The position numbers and the translations under genes were made by a program. A stretch of 47,579 nucleotides of DNA from Acidobacteriota bacterium (lineage in GTDB: Bacteria > Acidobacteriota > Terriglobia > Acidiferrales > UBA7541), in assembly GCA_016201215.1 (NCBI GenBank), contig JACQDH010000155.1, positions 1 to 47,579 of the forward strand, given 5' to 3'. The notes under the pieces were generated by a model. That model saw only the letters and a list, made by a program, of their open reading frames with translations, did not search any database and was not told the DNA's origin. Below, piece by piece: positions 7,813-15,561 of this stretch. The first letter of the stretch is position 1; each line of letters starts with the position of its first letter.

Positions 7813-8868
7813 ATGAAGCCGTTGCACAGGACGGAAACGATCGAGCGCTCCGATGCGGCGATAATTCTGCCTTGGCGCGACCCCGCACCTTACCGCACGG
7901 GCCGCAACCGGATCATCTCGGGCTGCCTGGCCGCAGTCGCGACGTGGTTGCGCGAAGCCGTCGCCTCGTGCGGTGCGTTCGAGTGGGTGGGGCTCGGCTA
8001 TCTGGGCGTGTCGAGCGTGCTGATCGCCATTTTTCACGGTCATCTGCCCAGAGCCTGGGGCTATCTGGTGGTGCAAGCAGGTGTCGCCGCCTTGATCCTC
8101 GCGCTCAGCCGGGCGGCGGCCAATTCCGCTGCGCGCGCTGCCGGGGGCGGGAGGCCATCGAGGGTCATTGTTTTCATACGCTCCTGGTATCCACAGGCAC
8201 TTTTCCTCTTCTGCTTTGAAGAGCTGCACTACCTGGTGCACCTGATTTTCCCCGGGTGGTTCGACCGCTGGCTGATTGCGTTTGATCACTGGCTGGTGGG
8301 CGTGCACCCGACGGTGTGGCTCGAGCAGTTTGCGAGCCCCGCGCTCAATGACTTCATGCAAATGGCCTACATCACTTACTTCTTCTACCTCACGATCCTG
8401 GGAGCCATTCTGTACCGGCGAGAGGAACACCGCGCCTTCTGGGCGGTCATGACATCTTCGATCACGGCCTACTCGATGGGTTACGTGATCTCCATCGTGT
8501 TTCCCATTGAAAGCCCCTTCCATGCGCTGGCCGCGCTGCAGCGCGTGGAGCTGACTGGTGGCTTTTTCACGTCGCTGATCGGGCTGGTCGAGCGATTCGG
8601 CCGGGTCCATGGCGCCGCGTTCCCTTCGGCGCACGTCTCGGGATCCTGCGTCGCGCTGCTGGGCGCGTGGCGCTATCGGCGCTGGCTGTTCTGGATCTTC
8701 CTGCCGTTCTTCCTGGCCATGCTGGTCTCCACGGTCTATGGCCGCTACCACTACATTGCTGACGTGCTCGGGGGCCTGGTGGTCGGCGCTGTCGGCTTCG
8801 GGCTGGGGCATCGCCTGATGTGGATTCGCGGCGCCTGGTCTTCCGCGCCCTTCCGCGCGCCCAGTTAG
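7813..8868 (+). CDS. Aur1/Ipt1-like PAP2_3-family membrane phosphotransferase
   Basis: 351 aa polytopic membrane protein. Two PAP2 motifs are readable: FPSAHVSGS (catalytic His274) and STVYGRYHYIADVLGG (His313, Asp317). In the second motif the Ser-Arg of ordinary PAP2 phosphatases is replaced by S-T-V-Y, with aromatic residues around the His. This is the form seen in the inositolphosphotransferase (Aur1/Ipt1) branch. Enzymes of that branch move a phospho-inositol head from phosphatidylinositol to another lipid such as ceramide or diacylglycerol. A simple lipid phosphatase remains possible. The gene begins 21 bp after the HAD gene and converges with the amidase gene 32 bp beyond its stop. Confidence 0.78.
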   Translation: MKPLHRTETIERSDAAIILPWRDPAPYRTGRNRIISGCLAAVATWLREAVASCGAFEWVGLGYLGVSSVLIAIFHGHLPRAWGYLVVQAGVAALILALSRAAANSAARAAGGGRPSRVIVFIRSWYPQALFLFCFEELHYLVHLIFPGWFDRWLIAFDHWLVGVHPTVWLEQFASPALNDFMQMAYITYFFYLTILGAILYRREEHRAFWAVMTSSITAYSMGYVISIVFPIESPFHALAALQRVELTGGFFTSLIGLVERFGRVHGAAFPSAHVSGSCVALLGAWRYRRWLFWIFLPFFLAMLVSTVYGRYHYIADVLGGLVVGAVGFGLGHRLMWIRGAWSSAPFRAPS

Positions 8869-8875
8869 GGACGCT

Positions 8876-8889
8876 GCTTGCTGCGCCCC
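8876..8889. repeat. 14-mer shared by two convergent spacers, copy 1
   Basis: GCTTGCTGCGCCCC occurs in the 32-bp spacer between the convergent PAP2 and amidase genes. An identical copy lies at 16776-16789 in another convergent spacer. It may be part of a longer interspersed repeat or a termination element. Confidence 0.45.
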
Positions 8890-8900
8890 CTCTGGTTCGA

Positions 8901-10334
8901 TCAGAGCCCCGGCGGATATTGCGTGTGCCATTCAGTGGCGCGCTCGTAGGCGCTGGCTATGCGCAGTAGCTGTGCCTCGCCCCACATTGGACCGATCAGT
9001 TGCAATCCGATCGGCAGGTGCTCCCGCGTGAAGCCGCAGGGAATTGAAATCGCCGGCACGCCTGCGAAATTCGCCGGCCGGTTCAGCCGCAGCAGCGCGC
9101 TGCGTACGGGTTCCTCCTCGGCGCCGATCTTGGCCACCGCGGCATCGATTGCCGGAGCGGCGATAGGCGTGGTCGGCACGAGAAGTGCATCCACCCGTGT
9201 AAAGGCAGCGGCAAAATCCTGGCGCACCTGCTTGCGTACCTCGAGCGCCGCGAGGTAGTCAATCGCGCGGACGTCAGCGCCCGCCTGGAGCCGCTTGCGG
9301 ACGTCTTCGCCGTAGTCCGCAGCGCGCGCGGGGAACCAGCCCTGGCTTTCATGGTAGTGGCGCGCCTCGACGAGCGCGATGTGGTTGCCGGCATCGCCGG
9401 ATGCGGCCACGCGCGGCAGCGAAACCTCTTCGATTGTCGCACCCAACCGCTCGAACTCTCGTGCGACTTGCTCGATCGCGCGGCGGATTTCGTCGCCCAC
9501 GCGGTCAAGAAAGAAGTCGCGGGGCCAGCCCAGACGGAGTCCCCGAACAGGCTTTCGCAGCTTGGCCGCGTACTCTGGCACGCGCTGCGCAGTTATGCTT
9601 GCATCGTAGGGGTCGCGCCCGGCAATGACGCGGAGCAGAATCGCCGCATCCGCTACCGTGCGCGCGAGCGGACCAACGTGGTCGAGACTCGCTGACAACG
9701 GCACGACACCGTGGCAACTCACACGCCCAAAGGTCGGTTTGAGTCCCACGATGCCGCAGAGCGCCGCGGGAATGCGGATCGAGCCGCCTGTGTCGCTGCC
9801 CACCGACGCAAAGCACAGCCCCGCGGCAACAGCTGCGGCCGAGCCACCGCTCGAACCGCCTGGAATATGCGTGAGGTCCCACGGGTTGCGCGTGGGACCG
9901 AAGTGGGGATTGTTCGTTGTGACCCCGTACGCGAACTCGTGCAGGTTAGTTTTCCCGAGCAGGACCGCCCCGGCCTGCTGCAGGCGCCGCACGACCGTGG
10001 CGTCTTGGGCAGGTACGAATTCGCGCAGTATTTTCGAGCCCGCGGTGGTGCGGATGCCACGTGTCCAGATGTTGTCCTTGAGCGCGACGGGGATGCCATG
10101 GAGCAGCCCGCGGTAGTGAGCCCGTCCCCGCAACCCGAAGATTTCTTTTTCTGTGCGACGCGCCTCCGAGAGGGCCCGCTCCGCGGTGACCGTCAGGAAG
10201 GCGTTCAGGCGCGGGTTCTGCTGCCCGATGCGGCGCAGCAGCATTTCGACCAGCTCGACCGGGGAGACCTTCTTCTTCTCGATCAGCCGTGCCAGTTTCT
10301 CGATGGACCAGAAGGCGATCTCGTGAGGATCCAT
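8901..10334 (-). CDS. Amidase-signature-family hydrolase (GatA-like)
   Basis: 477 aa, close to the usual GatA length. The Ser-cisSer-Lys triad is complete: Lys86 in VALKDNIWTRG, cis-Ser161 in GGSSGGSAAAV, and nucleophile Ser185 in GSDTGGSIRIPA. The 75- and 24-residue spacings match GatA. The protein hydrolyses an amide, or generates ammonia as GatA does within GatCAB. No gatB or gatC lies nearby, and this family has many stand-alone amidases, so I call it an amidase and not gatA. It has no signal peptide. It starts 27 bp downstream of the lptD stop on the same strand and is probably co-transcribed with it, although no functional link is evident. Confidence 0.85.
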   Translation of the reverse strand: MDPHEIAFWSIEKLARLIEKKKVSPVELVEMLLRRIGQQNPRLNAFLTVTAERALSEARRTEKEIFGLRGRAHYRGLLHGIPVALKDNIWTRGIRTTAGSKILREFVPAQDATVVRRLQQAGAVLLGKTNLHEFAYGVTTNNPHFGPTRNPWDLTHIPGGSSGGSAAAVAAGLCFASVGSDTGGSIRIPAALCGIVGLKPTFGRVSCHGVVPLSASLDHVGPLARTVADAAILLRVIAGRDPYDASITAQRVPEYAAKLRKPVRGLRLGWPRDFFLDRVGDEIRRAIEQVAREFERLGATIEEVSLPRVAASGDAGNHIALVEARHYHESQGWFPARAADYGEDVRKRLQAGADVRAIDYLAALEVRKQVRQDFAAAFTRVDALLVPTTPIAAPAIDAAVAKIGAEEEPVRSALLRLNRPANFAGVPAISIPCGFTREHLPIGLQLIGPMWGEAQLLRIASAYERATEWHTQYPPGL

Positions 10335-10361
10335 AGGAGGATGCAGCCGCCGGAACCGGCT

Positions 10362-12725
10362 CTAGAAAATCTTTTCTTCGCGGCGCAGGTTTCCGAACGT
10401 GCCGATGTTGGCGATGATCAGCGCCACGCGGAATTGGTTCTCGCTGCGCACCGTGCCGAGCGCCAGCCGGCGGTACTCAAAAGCGATGCCGCAGCAGGAG
10501 CCGTTGTAGCTCACCTGAACCAACTGGTTCTGCAGGAACTGCTGGCGGATGTCGTAGCTGAACCCGAATGAGGTGTTCCACCCGCGGCGGTTCATGTTGC
10601 CGTAGCCCACCAGGGCGCGGATCTGATTGGACTTGGGTTGCAGCGCGGGGCTGGACCGCAGCGCGAAGTGGGCCAGCGTGACGAAGAACTCACGGTAGGG
10701 CCGCATCTTCAGTAGTGTCCCCGCGGTGGTCAGCTTGCCGCGCACGGTGTCGTATTCCATGCGGAACTCGGCGTCGTACCGGCCGCCGGGCGTGACGCGC
10801 AGATCGCTCACGATGGGCGAGAAGCGGCGCGGGGTATCAGCGAAAGCAAACGGCGTAATGGTGTAGAGAGCCTGGAAGACGTTGCGCTGGCCGGGCACCA
10901 GCGCGCCGCCGAACGTAGGGTCGAAATAGTACTTCTGCGCCACGCGCCACGTGACCATCTCCTCCGCCTGGCCCTCGCCCGCGCGACGGTAGAGCCGCTG
11001 GGTAAGCCCGTACTCGAATTCGTTCGTGTCGGTCAAGGTGTCGTTTTCGTCGAAGCGGATGAATCGCCCGAAGCGGTTCACGCCGTTCACATAGCGATAG
11101 ATCACCTGGGGCTCGATAGCGTGCTTCCATTTCGTCGCCGGGCGATTCCAGACCCGCGCGAGGGTCGGCGGGCGAAGATCCACAGCGACCTCGGCGGTGG
11201 TGCGCCGGACCGAATCGCCCACAATGGTGCCGGAGAGTAGCTGGGAGCCGTAGCGCGTGGTCCGCAGCACGAACGTTGGCGTGACGCCCAGCCACGGCCC
11301 CCAGCGTAGCGGCACGGTGACGCGTGGAGCAATCTCGGTGCGCTGCACGGCAGCGGCGGTTTCAAAGCGGCGCTGGGCGAAGGGCACAGGGCCGGGGTCC
11401 GTGCAGGGGCTGAGGCGGATCGAGGTGCAGGGTTCGCTGCGATGTACGGCGTCGGCAAAAGCGCCGAAGCCGAAATAGATGGGCCAGCGTTTCCAGGGCG
11501 CCTGCTCGACCGCACCGAAGCGCACTCCGGGTGCGGTGCGCAGCAACACGGCGGTTTCCTGCTGCGCGCTGAGGATGTTCTGGGCATTCAGGAAGTTTTT
11601 GTAGTTCTCCGCGGCAAAGTTCAGGCTGAAGCCACGAAAATGGTTGGTCGCAAACGCGGCGCTGCGCACCTCGGAGTTGACCGCTTCCCGAAAGGTTTCG
11701 GCGAAGGCCAGGCGGAAGGTGAGTGAGGTCAGCGTGTTGATGTCCGCCACCGCGCGCCAGCCATCGGGCAGCAAGGCGTCGAACTCGAACTGGGACCGGT
11801 GCCCGACCTGCGCCACGCGCGCTCCGCCGGGGCCTTCACGCAGCCCGCGGTCGACCACGCCGAAATAGCTCGCTGCCAGCCGCACGTTCTCCCAGGGTCG
11901 CACCCGGAATTCGCCATTCTGGCTCCAGCCGCGCCGGCTCAGCAGTTGCGCGCCGAAGGTGAGATCGACCCAGTCCGCTGGCGCCCAGTAGTAGGCCTCA
12001 CCCACCACGAAACCCTTGCGCGTGGTGTTGGAGAAGTCCGGGAGCAGAAAGCCTGACTGGCGCAGCTTGCGGCTGGCCGGCGCGGTGGCGTAGGGAAGAT
12101 AGATCAGCGGGACGCGGAACAGCCGGAAGTTGGCGTTGACCAGCGCGACCGACTTGTCCACGGTGAGCGTGGCGTGCGGCGCGTAGAACTTCCAAATGGG
12201 GCGGTCGGGCGCGCAGACGGTCAGCCAGGCGCCGCGGATCTTGTAGGTGCGCTCGCCTGTGCGCTCGACTTCCTGCGCCTCGAAATAGAGCGGGTTCGGC
12301 GTGATCAAGATCGCGGGATTCGGGCGGCGCTCGAGCTGCACCGAGCCGCGCACGTGCTCGAAGGTGCCGCGTCCGCTGCGCACGTTATAGCGGGCCTGGT
12401 CGGCGTCCAGGTGCTGCGAGCCGAAATCAAACTGGACGTGGCCGCGGGCCAGTGCGACCGAGGTCAGCACGCTGTATTCGACGTGGTCAGCGCGCAGCCG
12501 CACGTCCTGGTAGCGGATGTCCACCTCGCCGTCGGCAACAAAGAGGTCGCCTTCCTTGCGCTGCTGTTTGGCTTCCAGCTCAACGATGCCGCCCGGGGCA
12601 GGCAGGCGGACCTGCGCCGCGGCAGCAGGTCCACTGGCAGCCAGCGCCACGGTGAGCGCCAGCCACGGGAGCCACGCGGCAGGCCAGGCCCGCCCGCGAA
12701 GCAAGAATGCGCCCAGGAAGCTCAT
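10362..12725 (-). CDS. lptD: LPS-assembly outer-membrane protein LptD
   Basis: 787 aa from the ATG at 12725; a longer frame begins at 12833, but the ATG at 12725 directly precedes a signal peptide (WLPWLALTVALAASGPAAAA). After the signal comes an OstA-type beta-jellyroll (about residues 35-150, with EGDLFVADGEVDIRYQDVRL), followed by a large beta-barrel. LptD with LptE forms the pore that inserts LPS into the outer leaflet. The vicinal cysteine pair in NGSCCGIAF near the C-terminus corresponds to the C-terminal Cys pair of E. coli LptD. An N-terminal partner Cys lies in LTVCAPDRPIW, but no Cys follows directly after the signal peptide, so the disulfide pattern may differ. No LptE or other lpt gene is in view. 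Confidence 0.88.
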   Translation of the reverse strand: MSFLGAFLLRGRAWPAAWLPWLALTVALAASGPAAAAQVRLPAPGGIVELEAKQQRKEGDLFVADGEVDIRYQDVRLRADHVEYSVLTSVALARGHVQFDFGSQHLDADQARYNVRSGRGTFEHVRGSVQLERRPNPAILITPNPLYFEAQEVERTGERTYKIRGAWLTVCAPDRPIWKFYAPHATLTVDKSVALVNANFRLFRVPLIYLPYATAPASRKLRQSGFLLPDFSNTTRKGFVVGEAYYWAPADWVDLTFGAQLLSRRGWSQNGEFRVRPWENVRLAASYFGVVDRGLREGPGGARVAQVGHRSQFEFDALLPDGWRAVADINTLTSLTFRLAFAETFREAVNSEVRSAAFATNHFRGFSLNFAAENYKNFLNAQNILSAQQETAVLLRTAPGVRFGAVEQAPWKRWPIYFGFGAFADAVHRSEPCTSIRLSPCTDPGPVPFAQRRFETAAAVQRTEIAPRVTVPLRWGPWLGVTPTFVLRTTRYGSQLLSGTIVGDSVRRTTAEVAVDLRPPTLARVWNRPATKWKHAIEPQVIYRYVNGVNRFGRFIRFDENDTLTDTNEFEYGLTQRLYRRAGEGQAEEMVTWRVAQKYYFDPTFGGALVPGQRNVFQALYTITPFAFADTPRRFSPIVSDLRVTPGGRYDAEFRMEYDTVRGKLTTAGTLLKMRPYREFFVTLAHFALRSSPALQPKSNQIRALVGYGNMNRRGWNTSFGFSYDIRQQFLQNQLVQVSYNGSCCGIAFEYRRLALGTVRSENQFRVALIIANIGTFGNLRREEKIF

Positions 12726-12960
12726 GAAAAGTTTGCCGATCGTTGCGCCGCACGCCGCAGCAATACACACATCTGGAAAATAGCCCGCTAGCCTAGCACT
12801 CCCACCCAGCCGGAGCAACGCGCTCCGCCGCACGGCCCTGCGTTGGCGTGCATTGAGTCACAGACGCACCGACCAGTCCCTTTCCTGCTTTTTTCGGGTT
12901 GTTTGATTGGCGACATGTTTCCTATCTGATGCTCCCGGCGGCGCGTTCACGCTTGCTAAG

Positions 12961-13953
12961 ATGCTTTGCGCCCTCCCGGAGAATCAAGAGCGGAGCCGTC
13001 CGCAGCGCAAAAACGGACCGGTGATCGAGACCTGCAAAAAGTGTGGGGCGGTCAACGAAGGGCACGCCGAGACGTGCTGCTTCTGCGACGCGAAGCTCCC
13101 TGAGGCGGAAAGAGTCCTTGCCGCGGCTGGCCGCGCTGCGCCTGCCCGGGACAACGTCACCACCCAGGTGGATTGGCGGCGCGAGGTTTCCCACCGCTTG
13201 AAAGCCTATCGTACGCGCCGGAACCGGCCGTGTGCGGACAACACTCAGCCCACCCTGCCGTTCAGCACTGAACCGTCGGAGTCGGACAGCAACGGCAGCT
13301 ACACCGACCCTGGCGATGCGGAGCACGAGCTGGCAGACGAGCGCGCGTCTGTGCTCGCCCCGGATGGCGCGGCGGAAGCAGACCTCCCACCGAGCAGGAC
13401 GCTCCGCAGCGACCGCGTCGAGCGGGTGGAGATCGCGGTCCACCAACCCGCGCTGGATTTCGCCGGCACCGAGGTGTATCACCCCAGTCCCAGGGCATCG
13501 CTCTATCCCGTGGCTGAGTTAGGCGAACGACAGCGCGCCGGACTGCTCGACGCTGCCTTCCTACTGCTCGCCTATGCTGGCGTTCTCGGTCTGTTCCGGT
13601 CGCTCGGCGGCCATTTCAGCTTTGGCCGGCTTGACCTGCTCGTCTGTGCGGTCACGACAGTGCTGTTCTACGCGCAATACTTCGCGCTGTTCACCGCGCT
13701 GGGGGGTTCGACACCGGGGATGCTGCTCCGCCGGCTGCGCGTGGTGAGCTTCGACGGCAGCGCGCCAACTCCGCGGCAATTGCTCTGGCGGAGCTTCGGC
13801 TACCTGATTTCGGTCGGCACGGTCCTGCTGGGTTTCCTTTGGGCGTTATGGGACGAGGACCGCCTCACCTGGCAGGACCGCATCTCCCAAACTTACCTCA
13901 CCCACTGTCCGGAACACCTCGGCGAAAGCGAATCCGCACGCGGAGCGCTGTGA
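12961..13953 (+). CDS. Zinc-ribbon plus RDD-family membrane protein
   Basis: About 330 aa. An N-terminal four-cysteine zinc ribbon (CKKCGAVNEGHAETCCFC) is followed by a long polar, acidic, low-complexity linker and then a C-terminal RDD domain with about three hydrophobic helices. The RDD signatures GSTPGMLLRRLRVV and RLTWQDRISQTYL are present. RDD proteins are integral membrane proteins, some linked to ion exchange, but most have no known role. Start choice is uncertain: TTG at 12907, ATG at 12961 or GTG at 13021. The GTG lies just before the zinc ribbon. The gene is divergent from lptD across a 235-bp spacer in which I see no convincing promoter. Confidence 0.7.
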   Translation: MLCALPENQERSRPQRKNGPVIETCKKCGAVNEGHAETCCFCDAKLPEAERVLAAAGRAAPARDNVTTQVDWRREVSHRLKAYRTRRNRPCADNTQPTLPFSTEPSESDSNGSYTDPGDAEHELADERASVLAPDGAAEADLPPSRTLRSDRVERVEIAVHQPALDFAGTEVYHPSPRASLYPVAELGERQRAGLLDAAFLLLAYAGVLGLFRSLGGHFSFGRLDLLVCAVTTVLFYAQYFALFTALGGSTPGMLLRRLRVVSFDGSAPTPRQLLWRSFGYLISVGTVLLGFLWALWDEDRLTWQDRISQTYLTHCPEHLGESESARGAL

Positions 13954-14038
13954 GTTCGGCCGGCCGGCCAGACCAGGGGCCCACTGCGCCGCCGATCCAT
14001 TGGCCCGCGCCGCCAAGGCTGAGGTACACTTTGTGTAG

Positions 14039-14203
14039 GTGGGTACTTCTGAGGTGAAACAACGCTTTCTCAATCAAAAGCTGGGCAAGCGGATGAGCCG
14101 CAAGGTGGAGTTGCTGAAAGCCAAACGGTTTGCGGCGTCTAAGCCCTTGCGGGCCACGCGGTCCACCCCGGCAGATTCGGTCTCGCCGGCGAAGGAACGA
14201 TAG
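14039..14203 (+). CDS. Possible small basic protein, 54 aa
   Basis: An open frame from GTG at 14039 to TAG at 14201-14203. The product is rich in Lys and Arg (KQRFLNQKLGKRMSRKVELL, then a Ser/Pro/Thr tail). AGGT-like bases precede the start, and a TACACT (14025-14030) lies just upstream. Third-position GC is about 70 percent, somewhat below the neighbouring genes. I do not recognise the family. It fills the gap between the RDD gene and the S41 gene, and its end abuts a likely promoter for the latter. It could be a chance frame; an internal ATG is also possible as the start. Confidence 0.3.
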   Translation: MGTSEVKQRFLNQKLGKRMSRKVELLKAKRFAASKPLRATRSTPADSVSPAKER

Positions 14204-14227
14204 AGCATTTCGGGCACAGGCCGGGGA

Positions 14228-14236
14228 TGCTATACT
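14228..14236 (+). promoter_or_regulatory. Extended -10 promoter for the S41-like gene
   Basis: TGCTATACT matches the extended -10 form TGnTATAAT with one mismatch and lies 31 bases before the ATG at 14268. The bases 17 upstream (TTTCGG) are only a weak -35. Transcription would start near 14243. Confidence 0.5.
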
Positions 14237-14267
14237 GCGTGTTCCTAATGAAAGTGAGCCGCCGAAT

Positions 14268-15551
14268 ATGAGTCGTCTTGCCAAGCTGGTCGTAATCACG
14301 CTGTCGGTCCTGGTCCTCTGCTATGTTGGGCTGGGCTACGTGCTCGGCAAGACCGGGGAGGACAAGACCTATCGCTCGCTGACCGTTTTTGGTGAGGTGC
14401 TGCAGCATATCCAGCAGGACTACGTCGAAGAGCCCAACCTGCCGCTGGTGACCGCGGGCGCACTGCATGGCCTGCTCGAGTCACTCGACCCCATGTCCAG
14501 CTATCTGAGCCCGCGCGAGTACACCGATTACAAGCAGAAGCTGCAGAGCGGCGCGCGCGCCGAAGTCGGGGCGACGCTTTCCAAACGCTTCGGGTACATC
14601 GTCGTGGTCTCCGTGCTCCCCGATAGCCCGGCGGCGAAAGCGGGCCTGCGCTATGGCGACCTGCTGGAAGCCATTGCCGGTTTCACTACGCGCGAGATGT
14701 CGGTCGGACAGGCGCAGATTCTTCTGGCCGGCCAGCCGGGCACCGCAGTGAAGGTTGCCGTCGTGCGTCGCGGGCACACCGAGCCGCAGGACGTCGAGCT
14801 GATCCGCGCGCAACTCGCGCCCACCCACGCGCTAGCGGACAAAGTGACCCCCGACGTCGCGTACATTCGCGTGCCGGCGCTCGACGCGGGCAGGGCCAAC
14901 GAGATCCGCGAAAAGCTGCTCCAGTTTGATCGGCAGGGAATCCGCAAGCTAGTGCTCGACCTGCGGGATTGCGGCCGCGGTGAGACCTCCGAAGCGGTGG
15001 CCGCGGCGCGGTTGTTCCTGACCTCCGGCACGATCGGTGCACTGCGCGGGCAGACCGTGGCCCGTCAGGAATTTGTCGCGGAGCCCGGGAAAGCGGTCTG
15101 GAAGCATCCGATGACCGTGCTGATCAGCGGGAGTACCTCCGGCGCAGCGGAAATCCTGGCCGCGGGCATCGGCGGCAATAAACGCGGCGAAGTGGTGGGC
15201 ACGCACACCTTCGGCACGGCCTCGGAACAGAAGCTGATTGAGCTCGAGGACGGCGCGGCCGTGGTGCTGACCATCGCCAACTATTACACGCCCGGCGGCA
15301 AATCCATCGCAGAAGAAGGCGTCGTACCCACGGAAGTCGTGCGCGCCGCGGGCGAAGACCAGGCCGATTCGCGCGACGAAGAGACACCGCCCACCCCGCA
15401 GGCGGAGCACCCTGCCTGGCGCCTGCCCCCGCCCGAAGATCCGGTTCTAAGGAAGGCAATCGAGCTGCTGAAGGGTGATACACGCAAGGCCGCTTCGCGC
15501 CTGGTTCCCGTGCAGCCGTACCGTGCCCGGGCCAGCGCCGCACCGGCCTGA
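14268..15551 (+). CDS. S41/CtpA-like protein lacking the catalytic Ser and Lys
   Basis: 427 aa. An N-terminal signal anchor (residues about 6-27) is followed by an S41 N-terminal helical region (LHGLLESLDPMSSYLSP), a PDZ domain (about residues 85-180, VLPDSPAAKAGLRYGDLLEA) and an S41 protease core. In active CtpA/Prc enzymes the nucleophile Ser lies in S-A-S-E and the general-base Lys 25 residues later in FGKG, with a Gln four residues beyond. Here the aligned stretches are SGSTSGAAEIL and HTFGTASEQ: the Ser position is Gly292 and the Lys position is Thr317, while Gln321 is kept. The fold is therefore intact but the dyad is gone. It may act as a scaffold or peptide-binding regulator. A YibQ-like gene begins 10 bp downstream. 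Confidence 0.8.
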   Translation: MSRLAKLVVITLSVLVLCYVGLGYVLGKTGEDKTYRSLTVFGEVLQHIQQDYVEEPNLPLVTAGALHGLLESLDPMSSYLSPREYTDYKQKLQSGARAEVGATLSKRFGYIVVVSVLPDSPAAKAGLRYGDLLEAIAGFTTREMSVGQAQILLAGQPGTAVKVAVVRRGHTEPQDVELIRAQLAPTHALADKVTPDVAYIRVPALDAGRANEIREKLLQFDRQGIRKLVLDLRDCGRGETSEAVAAARLFLTSGTIGALRGQTVARQEFVAEPGKAVWKHPMTVLISGSTSGAAEILAAGIGGNKRGEVVGTHTFGTASEQKLIELEDGAAVVLTIANYYTPGGKSIAEEGVVPTEVVRAAGEDQADSRDEETPPTPQAEHPAWRLPPPEDPVLRKAIELLKGDTRKAASRLVPVQPYRARASAAPA

Positions 15552-15561
15552 TCGTTTCGAG

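Noticed and set aside
7285-8931. A 548-codon minus-strand open frame opposite the HAD and PAP2 genes
   Set aside because: Antisense shadow; the plus-strand genes have catalytic motifs, ribosome-binding sites and tight operon spacing.
8901-10334. The amidase as GatA of a tRNA-dependent amidotransferase, given gltX in the window
   Set aside because: gatB and gatC are absent, and gltX is over 8 kb away on the other strand.
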